Below the pieces are notes generated by a model. It did not search any database. It was not told the DNA's origin and worked only from the letters and a program-made list of their open reading frames with translations. A stretch of DNA of 64,000 nucleotides, taken from NCBI GenBank assembly GCA_044239865.1, contig JBIIAO010000001.1:910358-974357 (forward strand). The letters are read 5' to 3'. The position numbers and the translations under genes were made by a program. Of this stretch, positions 22,736 to 31,715 are shown piece by piece. The stretch is from CAIZGX01 sp044239865 (GTDB lineage Bacteria > Bacteroidota > Bacteroidia > Flavobacteriales_D > Sanyastnellaceae). Position 1 is the stretch's first letter; the number at the start of each line of letters is the position of its first letter.

Positions 22736-25700
22736 ATGCAAGAAGCCATTCCATATACCCCAAAGAACAAGATTCGAATTGTAACAGCTGCCTCTCTTTT
22801 CGATGGGCACGATGCGGCAATTAATATCATGCGTCGAATTATTCAGTCGACCGGATGTGAGGTCATTCACTTGGGACACGACAGAAGTGTTGAAGAGGTT
22901 GTGAACACTGCCATTCAGGAAGATGCCCAAGCCATTGCCATGACCAGCTACCAAGGTGGTCACACGGAATATTTCAAATACATGTTTGATTTATTGAAGG
23001 AAAAAGGCTGTGGACACATTAAGATTTTCGGTGGTGGTGGTGGAACGATTCTACCTGAAGAAATTGCGGAATTACAAGGTTATGGCATAACTCGAATTTA
23101 TCATCCAGATGACGGACGTGCCATGGGACTTCAAGGCATGATCAACGATTTGGTAGAGCGATGCGATTTTCCAACAGGAAAAACATTGAACTATTCACTT
23201 GAGGAAGTTGCTTCTAAAAAAGACGCATGCCTTGCTCAAGTTATCTCCGCAGCTGAGAATTTCCCTGAAGAGCACAGCGCATTCATTGCTGAGCTTCATG
23301 AAAAAGCGAAGCTTTCTAAAACGCCTGTTTTAGGAATTACTGGAACAGGAGGCTCAGGAAAATCGAGCATGGTCGACGAACTCGTGCGAAGATTCCTTTT
23401 AGATTTTCCTGATCAGCACATCGGCATTATATCCGTTGACCCTTCGAAAAGAAAGACCGGCGGTGCATTACTCGGCGATCGCATAAGAATGAACGCCATT
23501 AAAAACGACCGCGTCTACATGCGATCGCTTGCAACACGTCAAAGCAATTTGGCGCTTTCAAAGCACGTAGCCGAAGCAGTTAACGTGTTGAAAGTTGCCG
23601 GATTCGATCTCATCATTTTAGAGACGAGCGGTATTGGGCAAAGCGATACGGAGATCATGGATCACAGCGATGTCGCATTGTACATCATGACTCCGGAATT
23701 CGGCGCAGCCAGTCAATTGGAGAAAATCGACATGCTCGATTTCGCCGATGTGGTTGCGATTAACAAGTTCGACAAACGCGGTGCGTTAGATGCGCTGCGC
23801 GATGTGCGCAAGCAATACATTCGCAACCACCAAATGTGGGATGCGCCAGAAGACAGCCTTCCTGTGGTTGGAACCATTGCTTCGCAATTCAACGATCCGG
23901 GAACGAATAGCTTGTTCCGTATGATCATTGACAAGCTGAATGAAAAGACACAAGCTAAATTTCAAACAACGTTTGAACTCACCGCCGAGCAAAGCGAGAA
24001 GGTCTATATCATTCCACCAAACAGAACACGCTACCTCTCTGAAATTGCCGAAACCAATCGCGCCTACGACGCTTGGGTGAACAAGCAATCAGAGATCGCA
24101 GAAAAATTATACGGACTGAACATCGCGCTGAATGCGCTTCGCGAAGGAGAGAACAACGAGACCAAAGAAATTTCCATCAAACATTTGGAAGCTTCGTTCG
24201 ATCGCATTAAAATGGATTTCGATCCACACCTTTGGAACCTCCTTCAAAACTGGGAAGCAAAGAAAGCTTCGTACAGCGGAGATATTTTCACATTCAAAGT
24301 GCGCGACAAAGAAATTCAAATGGAAGCGTCTACTAAATCGCTTTCACACTCACGCATTCCGAAAGTAGCCCTTCCGAAATACAAATCGTGGGGAGACATT
24401 GTAAAATGGTCACTTCAAGAAAATGTTCCTGGAGAATTTCCATACACCGCAGGTCTCTTCCCTTTCAAACGCGAAGGCGAAGATCCAACGCGTATGTTCG
24501 CAGGTGAAGGCGGACCGGAAAGAACAAACCGTCGCTTCCACTACGTAAGTTTGGGCATGCCTGCAAAGCGCTTGTCTACTGCGTTTGATAGCGTTACTTT
24601 ATATGGAAACGATCCGGGATACCGTCCAGATATTTTCGGTAAAGTAGGAAACTCAGGTGTGAGCATCTGTTGCCTAGACGATGCGAAGAAGCTATACAGC
24701 GGATTCGATTTATCTGATCCGAAGACTTCGGTTTCCATGACCATCAACGGTCCGGCGCCTATGCTCCTCGCCTTCTTCATGAATGCGGCCATTGATCAAG
24801 CGTGCGAAAAATACATTCGTGAAAACAAATTAGAAGCGCAAGTTGAAAAGGTTCTGAAATCAAAGTGGGAAGCACATGGATTAACCCGTCCAAGCTACCA
24901 AGGCCCTCTTCCGGAAGGAAACAGCGGACTTGGATTAATGCTTCTCGGTTGCACTGGCGACGAAGTTTTAGAAGCTTCCGTTTACGAAAAAATTAAAGTT
25001 GAAACCTTAAGCGTTGTTCGCGGTACTGTTCAAGCAGATATATTGAAAGAAGACCAAGCGCAGAACACCTGCATCTTCTCTACAGAATTTGCGTTGCGTC
25101 TAATGGGCGACGTGCAGTCATATTTCATTCAACATAAAGTAAGAAATTTTTACAGTGTTTCCATCTCTGGATACCACATTGCAGAAGCGGGTGCGAATCC
25201 GATTACGCAATTGGCGTTCACGCTGGCCAATGGATTTACATATGTTGAATATTACCTCAGCAGAGGAATGGACATTAACGAGTTCGGACCGAACTTATCG
25301 TTCTTCTTCAGCAACGGAATTGATCCAGAGTATGCCGTAATCGGTCGCGTAGCTCGTCGCATTTGGGCGAAAGCTATGGCGAAGAAATATGGTGCAAACG
25401 CTCGTGCTCAGATGTTGAAATACCACATTCAAACATCAGGAAGAAGTTTGCACGCGCAAGAAATTGACTTCAACGATATTCGCACTACGCTACAAGCTTT
25501 GTATGCTATCTACGACAATTGCAACAGTTTACACACGAACGCTTATGACGAAGCTATAACCACTCCGACCGAAGAAAGTGTTCGCAGAGCAATGGCTATT
25601 CAGTTGATCATTAACCGCGAATTGGGCTTAGCGAAAAACGAAAACCCAATGCAAGGTTCATTCATTACGGAAGAACTTACAGAACTGGTTGAAGAAGCCG

Positions 25701-26119
25701 TATTGACAGAATTTGACAGAATCACAGAGCGTGGCGGAGTTCTTGGAGCCATGGAAACCATGTATCAACGCGGAAAGATTCAAGAAGAAAGTTTGTACTA
25801 TGAGACTTTAAAGCACACGGGTGAGTTTCCTATTATTGGAGTGAATACGTTCTTGTCTTCAAAAGGATCTCCGACAATTCTTCCGAAAGAAATTATTCGC
25901 GCAACCGAGGAAGAAAAAGAATTTCAAATTCAAACGGTTTCGAGTCTACAAAAAGCATTCGAAGCAAAAGCTCAAAAAGAATTAAGTGAGCTACAAAAAA
26001 TTGCAATCACTCAAGGGAACTTGTTTGAGCGATTAATGGAATCGGTGAAGTATTGTTCGCTTGGACAAATCACTTCCACCCTTTTCAATGTTGGTGGGCA
26101 GTATAGACGAAACATGTAA
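22736..26119 (+). CDS. icmF: Fused isobutyryl-CoA mutase (IcmF): B12 domain, G-protein chaperone and mutase in one chain
   Basis: 1127 residues. Adenosylcobalamin-binding domain (about 12-145) with the cobalt-ligating DGHDAA motif (His25). MeaB-like GTPase domain (about 190-500) with Walker A GTGGSGKSS (203-211) and a NKFD base-recognition motif. Linker, then the TIM-barrel mutase half (about 530-1110: FPYTAGLFPFKREGEDPTRM, YHIAEAGANPITQLAFTLANG). Known IcmF enzymes interconvert isobutyryl-CoA and n-butyryl-CoA, some also pivalyl-CoA and isovaleryl-CoA, with the GTPase protecting or reloading the cofactor. The GLFPFKREGEDPTRMFAGEG segment is that of IcmF and not of methylmalonyl-CoA mutase. 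Likely role in branched-chain acyl-CoA metabolism. xth follows after 6 bases. Confidence 0.95.
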   Translation: MQEAIPYTPKNKIRIVTAASLFDGHDAAINIMRRIIQSTGCEVIHLGHDRSVEEVVNTAIQEDAQAIAMTSYQGGHTEYFKYMFDLLKEKGCGHIKIFGGGGGTILPEEIAELQGYGITRIYHPDDGRAMGLQGMINDLVERCDFPTGKTLNYSLEEVASKKDACLAQVISAAENFPEEHSAFIAELHEKAKLSKTPVLGITGTGGSGKSSMVDELVRRFLLDFPDQHIGIISVDPSKRKTGGALLGDRIRMNAIKNDRVYMRSLATRQSNLALSKHVAEAVNVLKVAGFDLIILETSGIGQSDTEIMDHSDVALYIMTPEFGAASQLEKIDMLDFADVVAINKFDKRGALDALRDVRKQYIRNHQMWDAPEDSLPVVGTIASQFNDPGTNSLFRMIIDKLNEKTQAKFQTTFELTAEQSEKVYIIPPNRTRYLSEIAETNRAYDAWVNKQSEIAEKLYGLNIALNALREGENNETKEISIKHLEASFDRIKMDFDPHLWNLLQNWEAKKASYSGDIFTFKVRDKEIQMEASTKSLSHSRIPKVALPKYKSWGDIVKWSLQENVPGEFPYTAGLFPFKREGEDPTRMFAGEGGPERTNRRFHYVSLGMPAKRLSTAFDSVTLYGNDPGYRPDIFGKVGNSGVSICCLDDAKKLYSGFDLSDPKTSVSMTINGPAPMLLAFFMNAAIDQACEKYIRENKLEAQVEKVLKSKWEAHGLTRPSYQGPLPEGNSGLGLMLLGCTGDEVLEASVYEKIKVETLSVVRGTVQADILKEDQAQNTCIFSTEFALRLMGDVQSYFIQHKVRNFYSVSISGYHIAEAGANPITQLAFTLANGFTYVEYYLSRGMDINEFGPNLSFFFSNGIDPEYAVIGRVARRIWAKAMAKKYGANARAQMLKYHIQTSGRSLHAQEIDFNDIRTTLQALYAIYDNCNSLHTNAYDEAITTPTEESVRRAMAIQLIINRELGLAKNENPMQGSFITEELTELVEEAVLTEFDRITERGGVLGAMETMYQRGKIQEESLYYETLKHTGEFPIIGVNTFLSSKGSPTILPKEIIRATEEEKEFQIQTVSSLQKAFEAKAQKELSELQKIAITQGNLFERLMESVKYCSLGQITSTLFNVGGQYRRNM

Positions 26120-26125
26120 CATATT

Positions 26126-26887
26126 ATGAAACTCATTTCATTCAACGTAAACGGCGTTCGCGCGACCACCAAGAAAACCTTCTTCGAAGATTTTAAAATC
26201 ATGAATCCAGATGTGCTTTGTTTGCAGGAAACGAAAGCAAACGACGCGCAGGTGCAAGAAGCGTTGCAAAACATTTCAGGATATCACATTTATTCGAGTT
26301 CTGCCGTTCGTCCCGGCTATAGCGGCACTGCTCTAATATCGAGAGAAAAGCCATTGAGCGTTACCTTCGGATTAGGCATTGAAGAACACGATCAGGAAGG
26401 AAGAGTCATTACGGCAGAGTACGATAAATTTTTCTTGGTGAATACTTACGTTCCAAACAGTGGTTCTGAATTGGCTCGCTTGGATTACAGAGAAACATGG
26501 GACGCTGATTTGTTGAAGCACCTTCAAAATTTAGAAAAAACAAAGCCTGTTGTTTTATGCGGAGACTTGAATGTGGCGCACCAAGCCATTGACTTAGCAA
26601 ATCCGAAAAGCAATTACAACAAGAGCGCGGGTTATACGCAACGTGAAATCGACGGACTTTCAACTTTCATTTCATCTGGTTACAAAGATTCATTCAGACA
26701 TTTTTATCCGGAAGTCGTGAAATACAGTTGGTGGAGTGCGCGTTTCAACTCGCGTGCGAAAAATGTGGGTTGGAGAATTGATTACTTCATGGTGAGTGAG
26801 AATTTCCTTCCACATGTAAAAGATGCATTTATCTTAAATGAAATTATGGGATCGGATCATTGTCCGGTTGGAATTATTATCGAATAA
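26126..26887 (+). CDS. xth: Exodeoxyribonuclease III (AP endonuclease)
   Basis: 253 residues, the usual length of Xth-type endonucleases, which cleave at abasic sites in base-excision repair. Endonuclease/exonuclease/phosphatase-fold motifs: SFNVNGVRA, DVLCLQETKA (metal-binding Glu), NTYVPNSG (catalytic Tyr), CGDLNVAHQAIDLAN (Asp and Asn), RIDYFMVS and MGSDHCPVGIII (catalytic Asp-His). It lies 6 bases after icmF and 3 bases before the DjlA-like gene, so probably in an operon. Confidence 0.96.
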   Translation: MKLISFNVNGVRATTKKTFFEDFKIMNPDVLCLQETKANDAQVQEALQNISGYHIYSSSAVRPGYSGTALISREKPLSVTFGLGIEEHDQEGRVITAEYDKFFLVNTYVPNSGSELARLDYRETWDADLLKHLQNLEKTKPVVLCGDLNVAHQAIDLANPKSNYNKSAGYTQREIDGLSTFISSGYKDSFRHFYPEVVKYSWWSARFNSRAKNVGWRIDYFMVSENFLPHVKDAFILNEIMGSDHCPVGIIIE

Positions 26888-26890
26888 ATT

Positions 26891-27634
26891 ATGGCATTTG
26901 GAAAATGGGTAGGTGGCGCAATTGGTTGGGCCTTAGGCGGACCAATTGGCGGATTAATTGGATTTGCGGTTGGCTACATGGCCGAGGACAAGTCATTGAG
27001 CACGCAAGACCAACAATCTGGTGGGCGTCCTCGGACATATGCGCGACACACGCAGAGCGGAGATTTCTCCTCCGCCTTATTGGTCTTATCTGCAGCGGTA
27101 ATGAAAGCAGATGGAAAGCTCATGAAGAGCGAGCTTCAGTATATCAGAGAATTTTTCGACAGACAATTCGGCCCGGCTGCAGCAGCTGAAAAAATTGGAA
27201 TTTTAAAAGAACTTTTAAACAAGGATATTCCTGTTCGTGAAGTGTGTCATCAGATTCGCGACTTCATGGAGCATCCGATGCGCTTGCAATTGCTTCATTA
27301 TTTATTTGGAATAGCGAAGTCAGATGGACAAGTTGCGAAGGCGGAAGCCGAGTTGATTAAACAAATTGCATCTGATTTAAACATTAGTCAGAAAGACTAT
27401 GAAAGCATTCAGGCCATGTTCTACAAAGATGCGGCTTCAGCATATAAAATCTTGGAAATCGAGGCTACTGCAACAGATGAGGAAGTTAAAAAAGCCTTCC
27501 GAAAAATGGCTATGAAATATCATCCTGATAAAGTGAAAGATTTGGGTGATGAGTATCAAAAAGCAGCGCAGGAGAAGTTCATCAAGGTTCAAGAGTCATA
27601 TGATCAGCTGAGAAAAGAGCGTGGAATGAAGTAA
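26891..27634 (+). CDS. DjlA-like co-chaperone: membrane anchor, TerB domain and C-terminal J-domain
   Basis: 247 residues. A glycine-rich membrane segment lies at the N-terminus (WVGGAIGWALGGPIGGLIGFAVGY in two parts, about 6-29). A TerB-like helical domain spans about 55-165 (VLSAAVMKADGKLMKSEL, LFGIAKSDGQVAKAEAELI), and a C-terminal J-domain (about 178-245) contains the HPD motif in MKYHPDKVKDLG. This is the order of E. coli DjlA, which stimulates DnaK at the inner membrane. The stop is directly followed by another ATG belonging to the next gene's frame. Confidence 0.92.
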   Translation: MAFGKWVGGAIGWALGGPIGGLIGFAVGYMAEDKSLSTQDQQSGGRPRTYARHTQSGDFSSALLVLSAAVMKADGKLMKSELQYIREFFDRQFGPAAAAEKIGILKELLNKDIPVREVCHQIRDFMEHPMRLQLLHYLFGIAKSDGQVAKAEAELIKQIASDLNISQKDYESIQAMFYKDAASAYKILEIEATATDEEVKKAFRKMAMKYHPDKVKDLGDEYQKAAQEKFIKVQESYDQLRKERGMK

Positions 27635-27664
27635 ATGCGTATATTTACTTCTCTCATTTTCACT

Positions 27665-29863
27665 ATGAAAAATTATCTTTTAATTGCATTTACTTTTTTA
27701 AGCTTAAGTAACCTTTTCGGACAAGCCTATTTCTTAAACGGATCTGCAACAGCTACTGGAAACGATTGCTACCAGCTTACCCCGGCTATTGGAACACAGA
27801 ACGGTACCGTTTGGTATGCTAATCAGATTGATTTAAATGACCCTTTCGATTTATCTTTTGAAATGTTACTCGGTTATGCCGATGTGAATGGCGCAGACGG
27901 AATGTGTTTTGTGCTGCATACACAAGGAACAACGGCCATTGGAGCAACTGGGGGAGGAATGGGATATTTGAATTTCGGAACGAGTCTCGCTGTTGAGTTT
28001 GACACATACCAAAATTTTGCTGATTATTCAGACCCAACGTACGATCACATTGCGATTCAATCTAACGGTAACGTAAACCACAACCTTGCAGGAAACCTAG
28101 CTGGACCTGTTCAAATGAACGCAACCAATGCCAACACGGAAGACGGGCAGAACCACCCTGTTCGAATCGTTTGGGAGCCTTCAACACAATTGTTCTCTGT
28201 TTATTTCGAATGTGTGCTGCGCATTCAAACAACAATCGACATTACGAATTCAATTTTCGGTGGACAAAATTTAGTAAATTGGGGATTCACGGCAGGAACA
28301 GGCGGCTTATCAAATGTTCAGAGCGTGTGTTTAACTCCCGACATTTTAAACACGTCAAATGAATTAACCATTTGTCCCGGAGCTGCCGCCGTGCTAACAA
28401 TAAGCGGTGCAGATGTAAACGGAACGTTTAACTGGTCTCCTACCACAGCATTAAGCACTTCAACAGGCCCAAGCCCCGTTGCTAATCCAGATACGACAAC
28501 AACCTATCACGTTATTTACACAGATTTATGTGGCGTTATTTCGGAACAAGATTTCATTGTTACGGTCGAGCCGCTGACTATTGACGCCAGCGCCCTTTCC
28601 GATATCAATTGCGCCAACCCTCAGACAACAATCAATTCCATTAGTAACATCAATGGTGTCACCTTCATGTGGATTACCTCTGATGGAAATTTCATATCTG
28701 GTACTTCCGCATTTTCGGCGACGGTTAACTCACCGGGATTTTATTCGATCCTCACTGACTATCAGGGAATCTGTCAAGCTATGGATACCCTGACGATTGT
28801 TGCCGATTATTCCGATTTTCAAATCATAACCGGAGGAACACAGCAGTTAAATTGTAATAATCCGAATGGAAGTTTATCAGCTATGGTAAATGGCTTTCCC
28901 AATGCAGCCTTCAATTGGACAACCACAAATGGCACTATCAATGGCGGGTCCACTACTCCAAGTATAAATGTTGCCGGTGCTGGAATATATATTGTTAATG
29001 CAACATTAAACAACAATTGTTTCGATACTGAAACGATAACTGTGACGGGCAATTTCGATATTCCAACGGTTAACCTTTCTTGTTTTTCCGGTTTGAATTG
29101 CATCACTCAGAGCGTATCCATTAGTTCTGCAACAAATGCATCTACTCCTGTGTACACTTGGACGGGGCCGGGAATTCAATCTGGACAAGGCTCTTCTGAA
29201 ATTACAATTGATGCAGCGGGAACATACGCCTTAACTGTTACTGATAATATCAACGGATGTGAATCAAGTGCGAATATTTCAGTAGCCGAAAACATCACTA
29301 TACCTTCAGTAACCATTGGTGTTCAAGACACATTGAATTGTCTTCATCCTGTTATTCCAATTTTGAATGTCGTAGTGAATAATTCAAACGACTATAGTTT
29401 AGCTTGGAGCACCCTCGATGGTTTTTTAGTTGATGGAATTAATGGAATCAATCCAACCGTGTCAGCAACAGGTGAATACTTTGTTATTGCAACAGATAAT
29501 GCTTCTGGATGCACTGATTCACAAATCATATTTATTCCTGAAAGTTCTTCGAGTCAGTTTGCTATTGATTTGGTTCAATATCCAACCATTGTAACCGTTA
29601 CGGATGGTGATTTATTGAATCCCTGCTGGACTCCTTTCTTGCCCGGCCTTGCCCAAAGCGAATTGTACTCATTGTTGAATACATTCGATTTGAAAATTTT
29701 CAATCGTTGGGGAGAGTTGATTTTTGAAACATCAACTCCTGAAATGTTCTGTCCAAATAAAGAGGAGTTCACACAAGGAACATATTTCTACACACTTGTC
29801 CTCTCATCTGTTTGCGGAGGTGTTGAAAACTATCAAGTTTCAGGAACTTTCTTAGTGAAGTAA
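27665..29863 (+). CDS. Secreted L-type-lectin-domain protein with T9SS type B (gliding-motility-type) C-terminus
   Basis: 732 residues from the ATG at 27665 (MKNYLLIAFTFLSLSNLFGQ, a good signal peptide). An ATG at 27635 would add ten residues before it and is less likely. An L-type lectin domain spans about 20-220: GADGMCFVLHTQG, GGGMGYLNFGTSLAVEFDTY, HIAIQSNGNVNHNLAG. Several Ig-like or PKD-like repeats follow (about 230-620), each with NC or C-rich starts such as LNCNNPNGSLSA and LNCITQSVSI. The C-terminal domain (LKIFNRWGELIFET, FTQGTYFYTLVLSS) is the CHU_C or gliding-motility type used as a type B T9SS signal. A surface glycan-binding role is inferred. Confidence 0.87.
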   Translation: MKNYLLIAFTFLSLSNLFGQAYFLNGSATATGNDCYQLTPAIGTQNGTVWYANQIDLNDPFDLSFEMLLGYADVNGADGMCFVLHTQGTTAIGATGGGMGYLNFGTSLAVEFDTYQNFADYSDPTYDHIAIQSNGNVNHNLAGNLAGPVQMNATNANTEDGQNHPVRIVWEPSTQLFSVYFECVLRIQTTIDITNSIFGGQNLVNWGFTAGTGGLSNVQSVCLTPDILNTSNELTICPGAAAVLTISGADVNGTFNWSPTTALSTSTGPSPVANPDTTTTYHVIYTDLCGVISEQDFIVTVEPLTIDASALSDINCANPQTTINSISNINGVTFMWITSDGNFISGTSAFSATVNSPGFYSILTDYQGICQAMDTLTIVADYSDFQIITGGTQQLNCNNPNGSLSAMVNGFPNAAFNWTTTNGTINGGSTTPSINVAGAGIYIVNATLNNNCFDTETITVTGNFDIPTVNLSCFSGLNCITQSVSISSATNASTPVYTWTGPGIQSGQGSSEITIDAAGTYALTVTDNINGCESSANISVAENITIPSVTIGVQDTLNCLHPVIPILNVVVNNSNDYSLAWSTLDGFLVDGINGINPTVSATGEYFVIATDNASGCTDSQIIFIPESSSSQFAIDLVQYPTIVTVTDGDLLNPCWTPFLPGLAQSELYSLLNTFDLKIFNRWGELIFETSTPEMFCPNKEEFTQGTYFYTLVLSSVCGGVENYQVSGTFLVK

Positions 29864-29884
29864 CCATAATTGCCTCCTTTCACT

Positions 29885-29892
29885 TATTTTTG
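29885..29892 (+). promoter_or_regulatory. Candidate -7 promoter element of the first POT transporter
   Basis: TATTTTTG fits TAnnTTTG and ends 31 bases before the start of the transporter. The nearest TTG upstream is only 12 bases away, so the -33 element is not supported. Confidence 0.4.
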
Positions 29893-29923
29893 AAACCTAA
29901 CCTTTACAGAATTTAAAATTAAT

Positions 29924-31639
29924 ATGGAACAGTCTAAACAAAACAAACATCCAAAAGGACTTTGGTACCTCTTCGGAACGGAAATGTGGGAGAGATTTGG
30001 GTATTATCTTATGCTTGGAATTTTCTCTCTTTACATGATTGAAAATTGGAACAGCGGCGGAATGGGATTTTCTTCAGCCAAAAAATCTGATATCTACGGA
30101 ACCTACCTTGGACTCGTATACTTAACTCCATTCATCGGTGGTTTGTTGGCTGACCGTCTTTTAGGATATCGCCGATCAATTATTATGGGTGGACTTATGA
30201 TGTCTGCCGGATATTTCTGCCTTTCCATTCATTCTGAATTAAGCTTTTATGTTGCTTTGTTCTTGATTATTCTTGGAAACGGATTTTTCAAGCCAAACAT
30301 TTCAACACTTGTAGGAAATCTTTACAGCTCAGATGAATTAAAAGACAAGAAAGACGCTGGATACAACATCTTCTACATGGGAATTAACATTGGTGCATTC
30401 ATTTGCAATTTCGTTGCAGCGTATATGCGCATTAACTACGGCTGGGGTCATGCATTCGCGGCTGCCGGTGTAGGTATGTTAATCGGTGTTGTTGTATTTC
30501 TTCTTGGAACCAAGCACATTAAACATGTCGATGTAGTTAAGCCTGTTCAAGACGGTGATATGTCAACAGGTAAAATCCTATCGCTTACAGTTGTGCCAAT
30601 GTTCATCTTTGGAATTATCGGATATATGATTCCTGGTAATTTCTTGGGTTCAGATACTAACGACGCATTCATTATAGGATGTCTTCCGGTTATCGCATTC
30701 TTCATTTATCTAGCATTCAAATCAGAGGCAAAAGAAAGTCGTGCAATCAAAGCTCTTCTTGCTGTGTTTACCTGCGTAATCTTGTTCTTCGCAATATTCC
30801 ATCAGAACGGAGATGCCCTTACCATTTGGGCTGAAGACCACACTGATAGAAAGATGTCAGAGAGTGTAGCGAATGTCGCGCAAGAAATGAATATGGCTCA
30901 GGTTGTCGTGAACAATGACATTGTTGCACTTCCTCAAGCTCAATTCGATTCGACAATTAAAGTATTGCGCGGAGTTGAAGGCGCTATGCCTGATGTTTCC
31001 GCTGAAGAGCACAAAGCGAAAGTTGCGAAATCTGATGAGATTACCCAATTGGAAAAGTCCCGCAAGTACTTCGAAACATTGCCTAAGAATGAGGTTCCTG
31101 CTGTTGGTTCAGACATGAAACTTTACAGTACAGAATTGTACCAATCCATTAACCCGTTTTGGGTAGTGTTACTTACTCCAATTATAGTAGGCATATTCGG
31201 ATTCATGAGAAGTAAAAAGAAAGAGCCAAGTACTCCAACGAAGATTGCTATTGGACTAATCATTACTGCACTTTCTGCATTAGTAATGGTTGGTGCAGTG
31301 TTCGCTACAAACGATTTAACGATGAAAGCAGGTTCACTTTGGTTAATTGCATCTTATGGTGTTATTACAATTGGAGAATTGTGTTTATCACCAATGGGAT
31401 TATCACTGGTGTCGAAACTTTCACCTCCTCGTATTACAGCGCTTATGATGGGCGGATTCTTCTTGGCAATATCTGTGGGAAATAAATTGTCGGGTATGTT
31501 GTCAAGCATGTGGGAGTCTACCGCGCACAAAGAAGATTTCTTCTACATGAACTGTGGGCTTGTGCTTCTTGCTGCATTTGTACTTATTGTTATGTTGAAA
31601 TGGTTGAATTCTGTAATGAAAGAAAACAACGTTCAGTAA
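29924..31639 (+). CDS. POT/PTR family proton-dependent oligopeptide transporter
   Basis: 571 residues. Inner-membrane MFS-fold proton-peptide symporter. The hallmark ExxERFxYY motif is seen as GTEMWERFGYYLM (about 18-30), then GGLLADRLLGYRRSI and GNGFFKPNISTLVGNLY (PTR signature). A charged insert of roughly 90 residues (about 310-400, EMNMAQVVVNN to KYFETLPKNEV) separates membrane segments, as in many Bacteroidota POT proteins. It is followed by an intrinsic terminator and then a second POT gene. Peptide uptake fits the secreted-protease content of the window. Confidence 0.94.
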   Translation: MEQSKQNKHPKGLWYLFGTEMWERFGYYLMLGIFSLYMIENWNSGGMGFSSAKKSDIYGTYLGLVYLTPFIGGLLADRLLGYRRSIIMGGLMMSAGYFCLSIHSELSFYVALFLIILGNGFFKPNISTLVGNLYSSDELKDKKDAGYNIFYMGINIGAFICNFVAAYMRINYGWGHAFAAAGVGMLIGVVVFLLGTKHIKHVDVVKPVQDGDMSTGKILSLTVVPMFIFGIIGYMIPGNFLGSDTNDAFIIGCLPVIAFFIYLAFKSEAKESRAIKALLAVFTCVILFFAIFHQNGDALTIWAEDHTDRKMSESVANVAQEMNMAQVVVNNDIVALPQAQFDSTIKVLRGVEGAMPDVSAEEHKAKVAKSDEITQLEKSRKYFETLPKNEVPAVGSDMKLYSTELYQSINPFWVVLLTPIIVGIFGFMRSKKKEPSTPTKIAIGLIITALSALVMVGAVFATNDLTMKAGSLWLIASYGVITIGELCLSPMGLSLVSKLSPPRITALMMGGFFLAISVGNKLSGMLSSMWESTAHKEDFFYMNCGLVLLAAFVLIVMLKWLNSVMKENNVQ

Positions 31640-31660
31640 AAACTTTCCTTATCACTTATA

Positions 31661-31688
31661 AAACCTCCGCTTGTCAGAGGTTTTTTTT
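31661..31688 (+). terminator. Intrinsic terminator between the two POT genes
   Basis: AAACCTC(31661-31667) pairs with GAGGTTT(31677-31683) across a 9-base loop and is followed by T residues to 31688. It separates the two transporter transcripts. Confidence 0.85.
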
Positions 31689-31715
31689 ATCTTTCCCATC
31701 ACAAAATTTACATCC

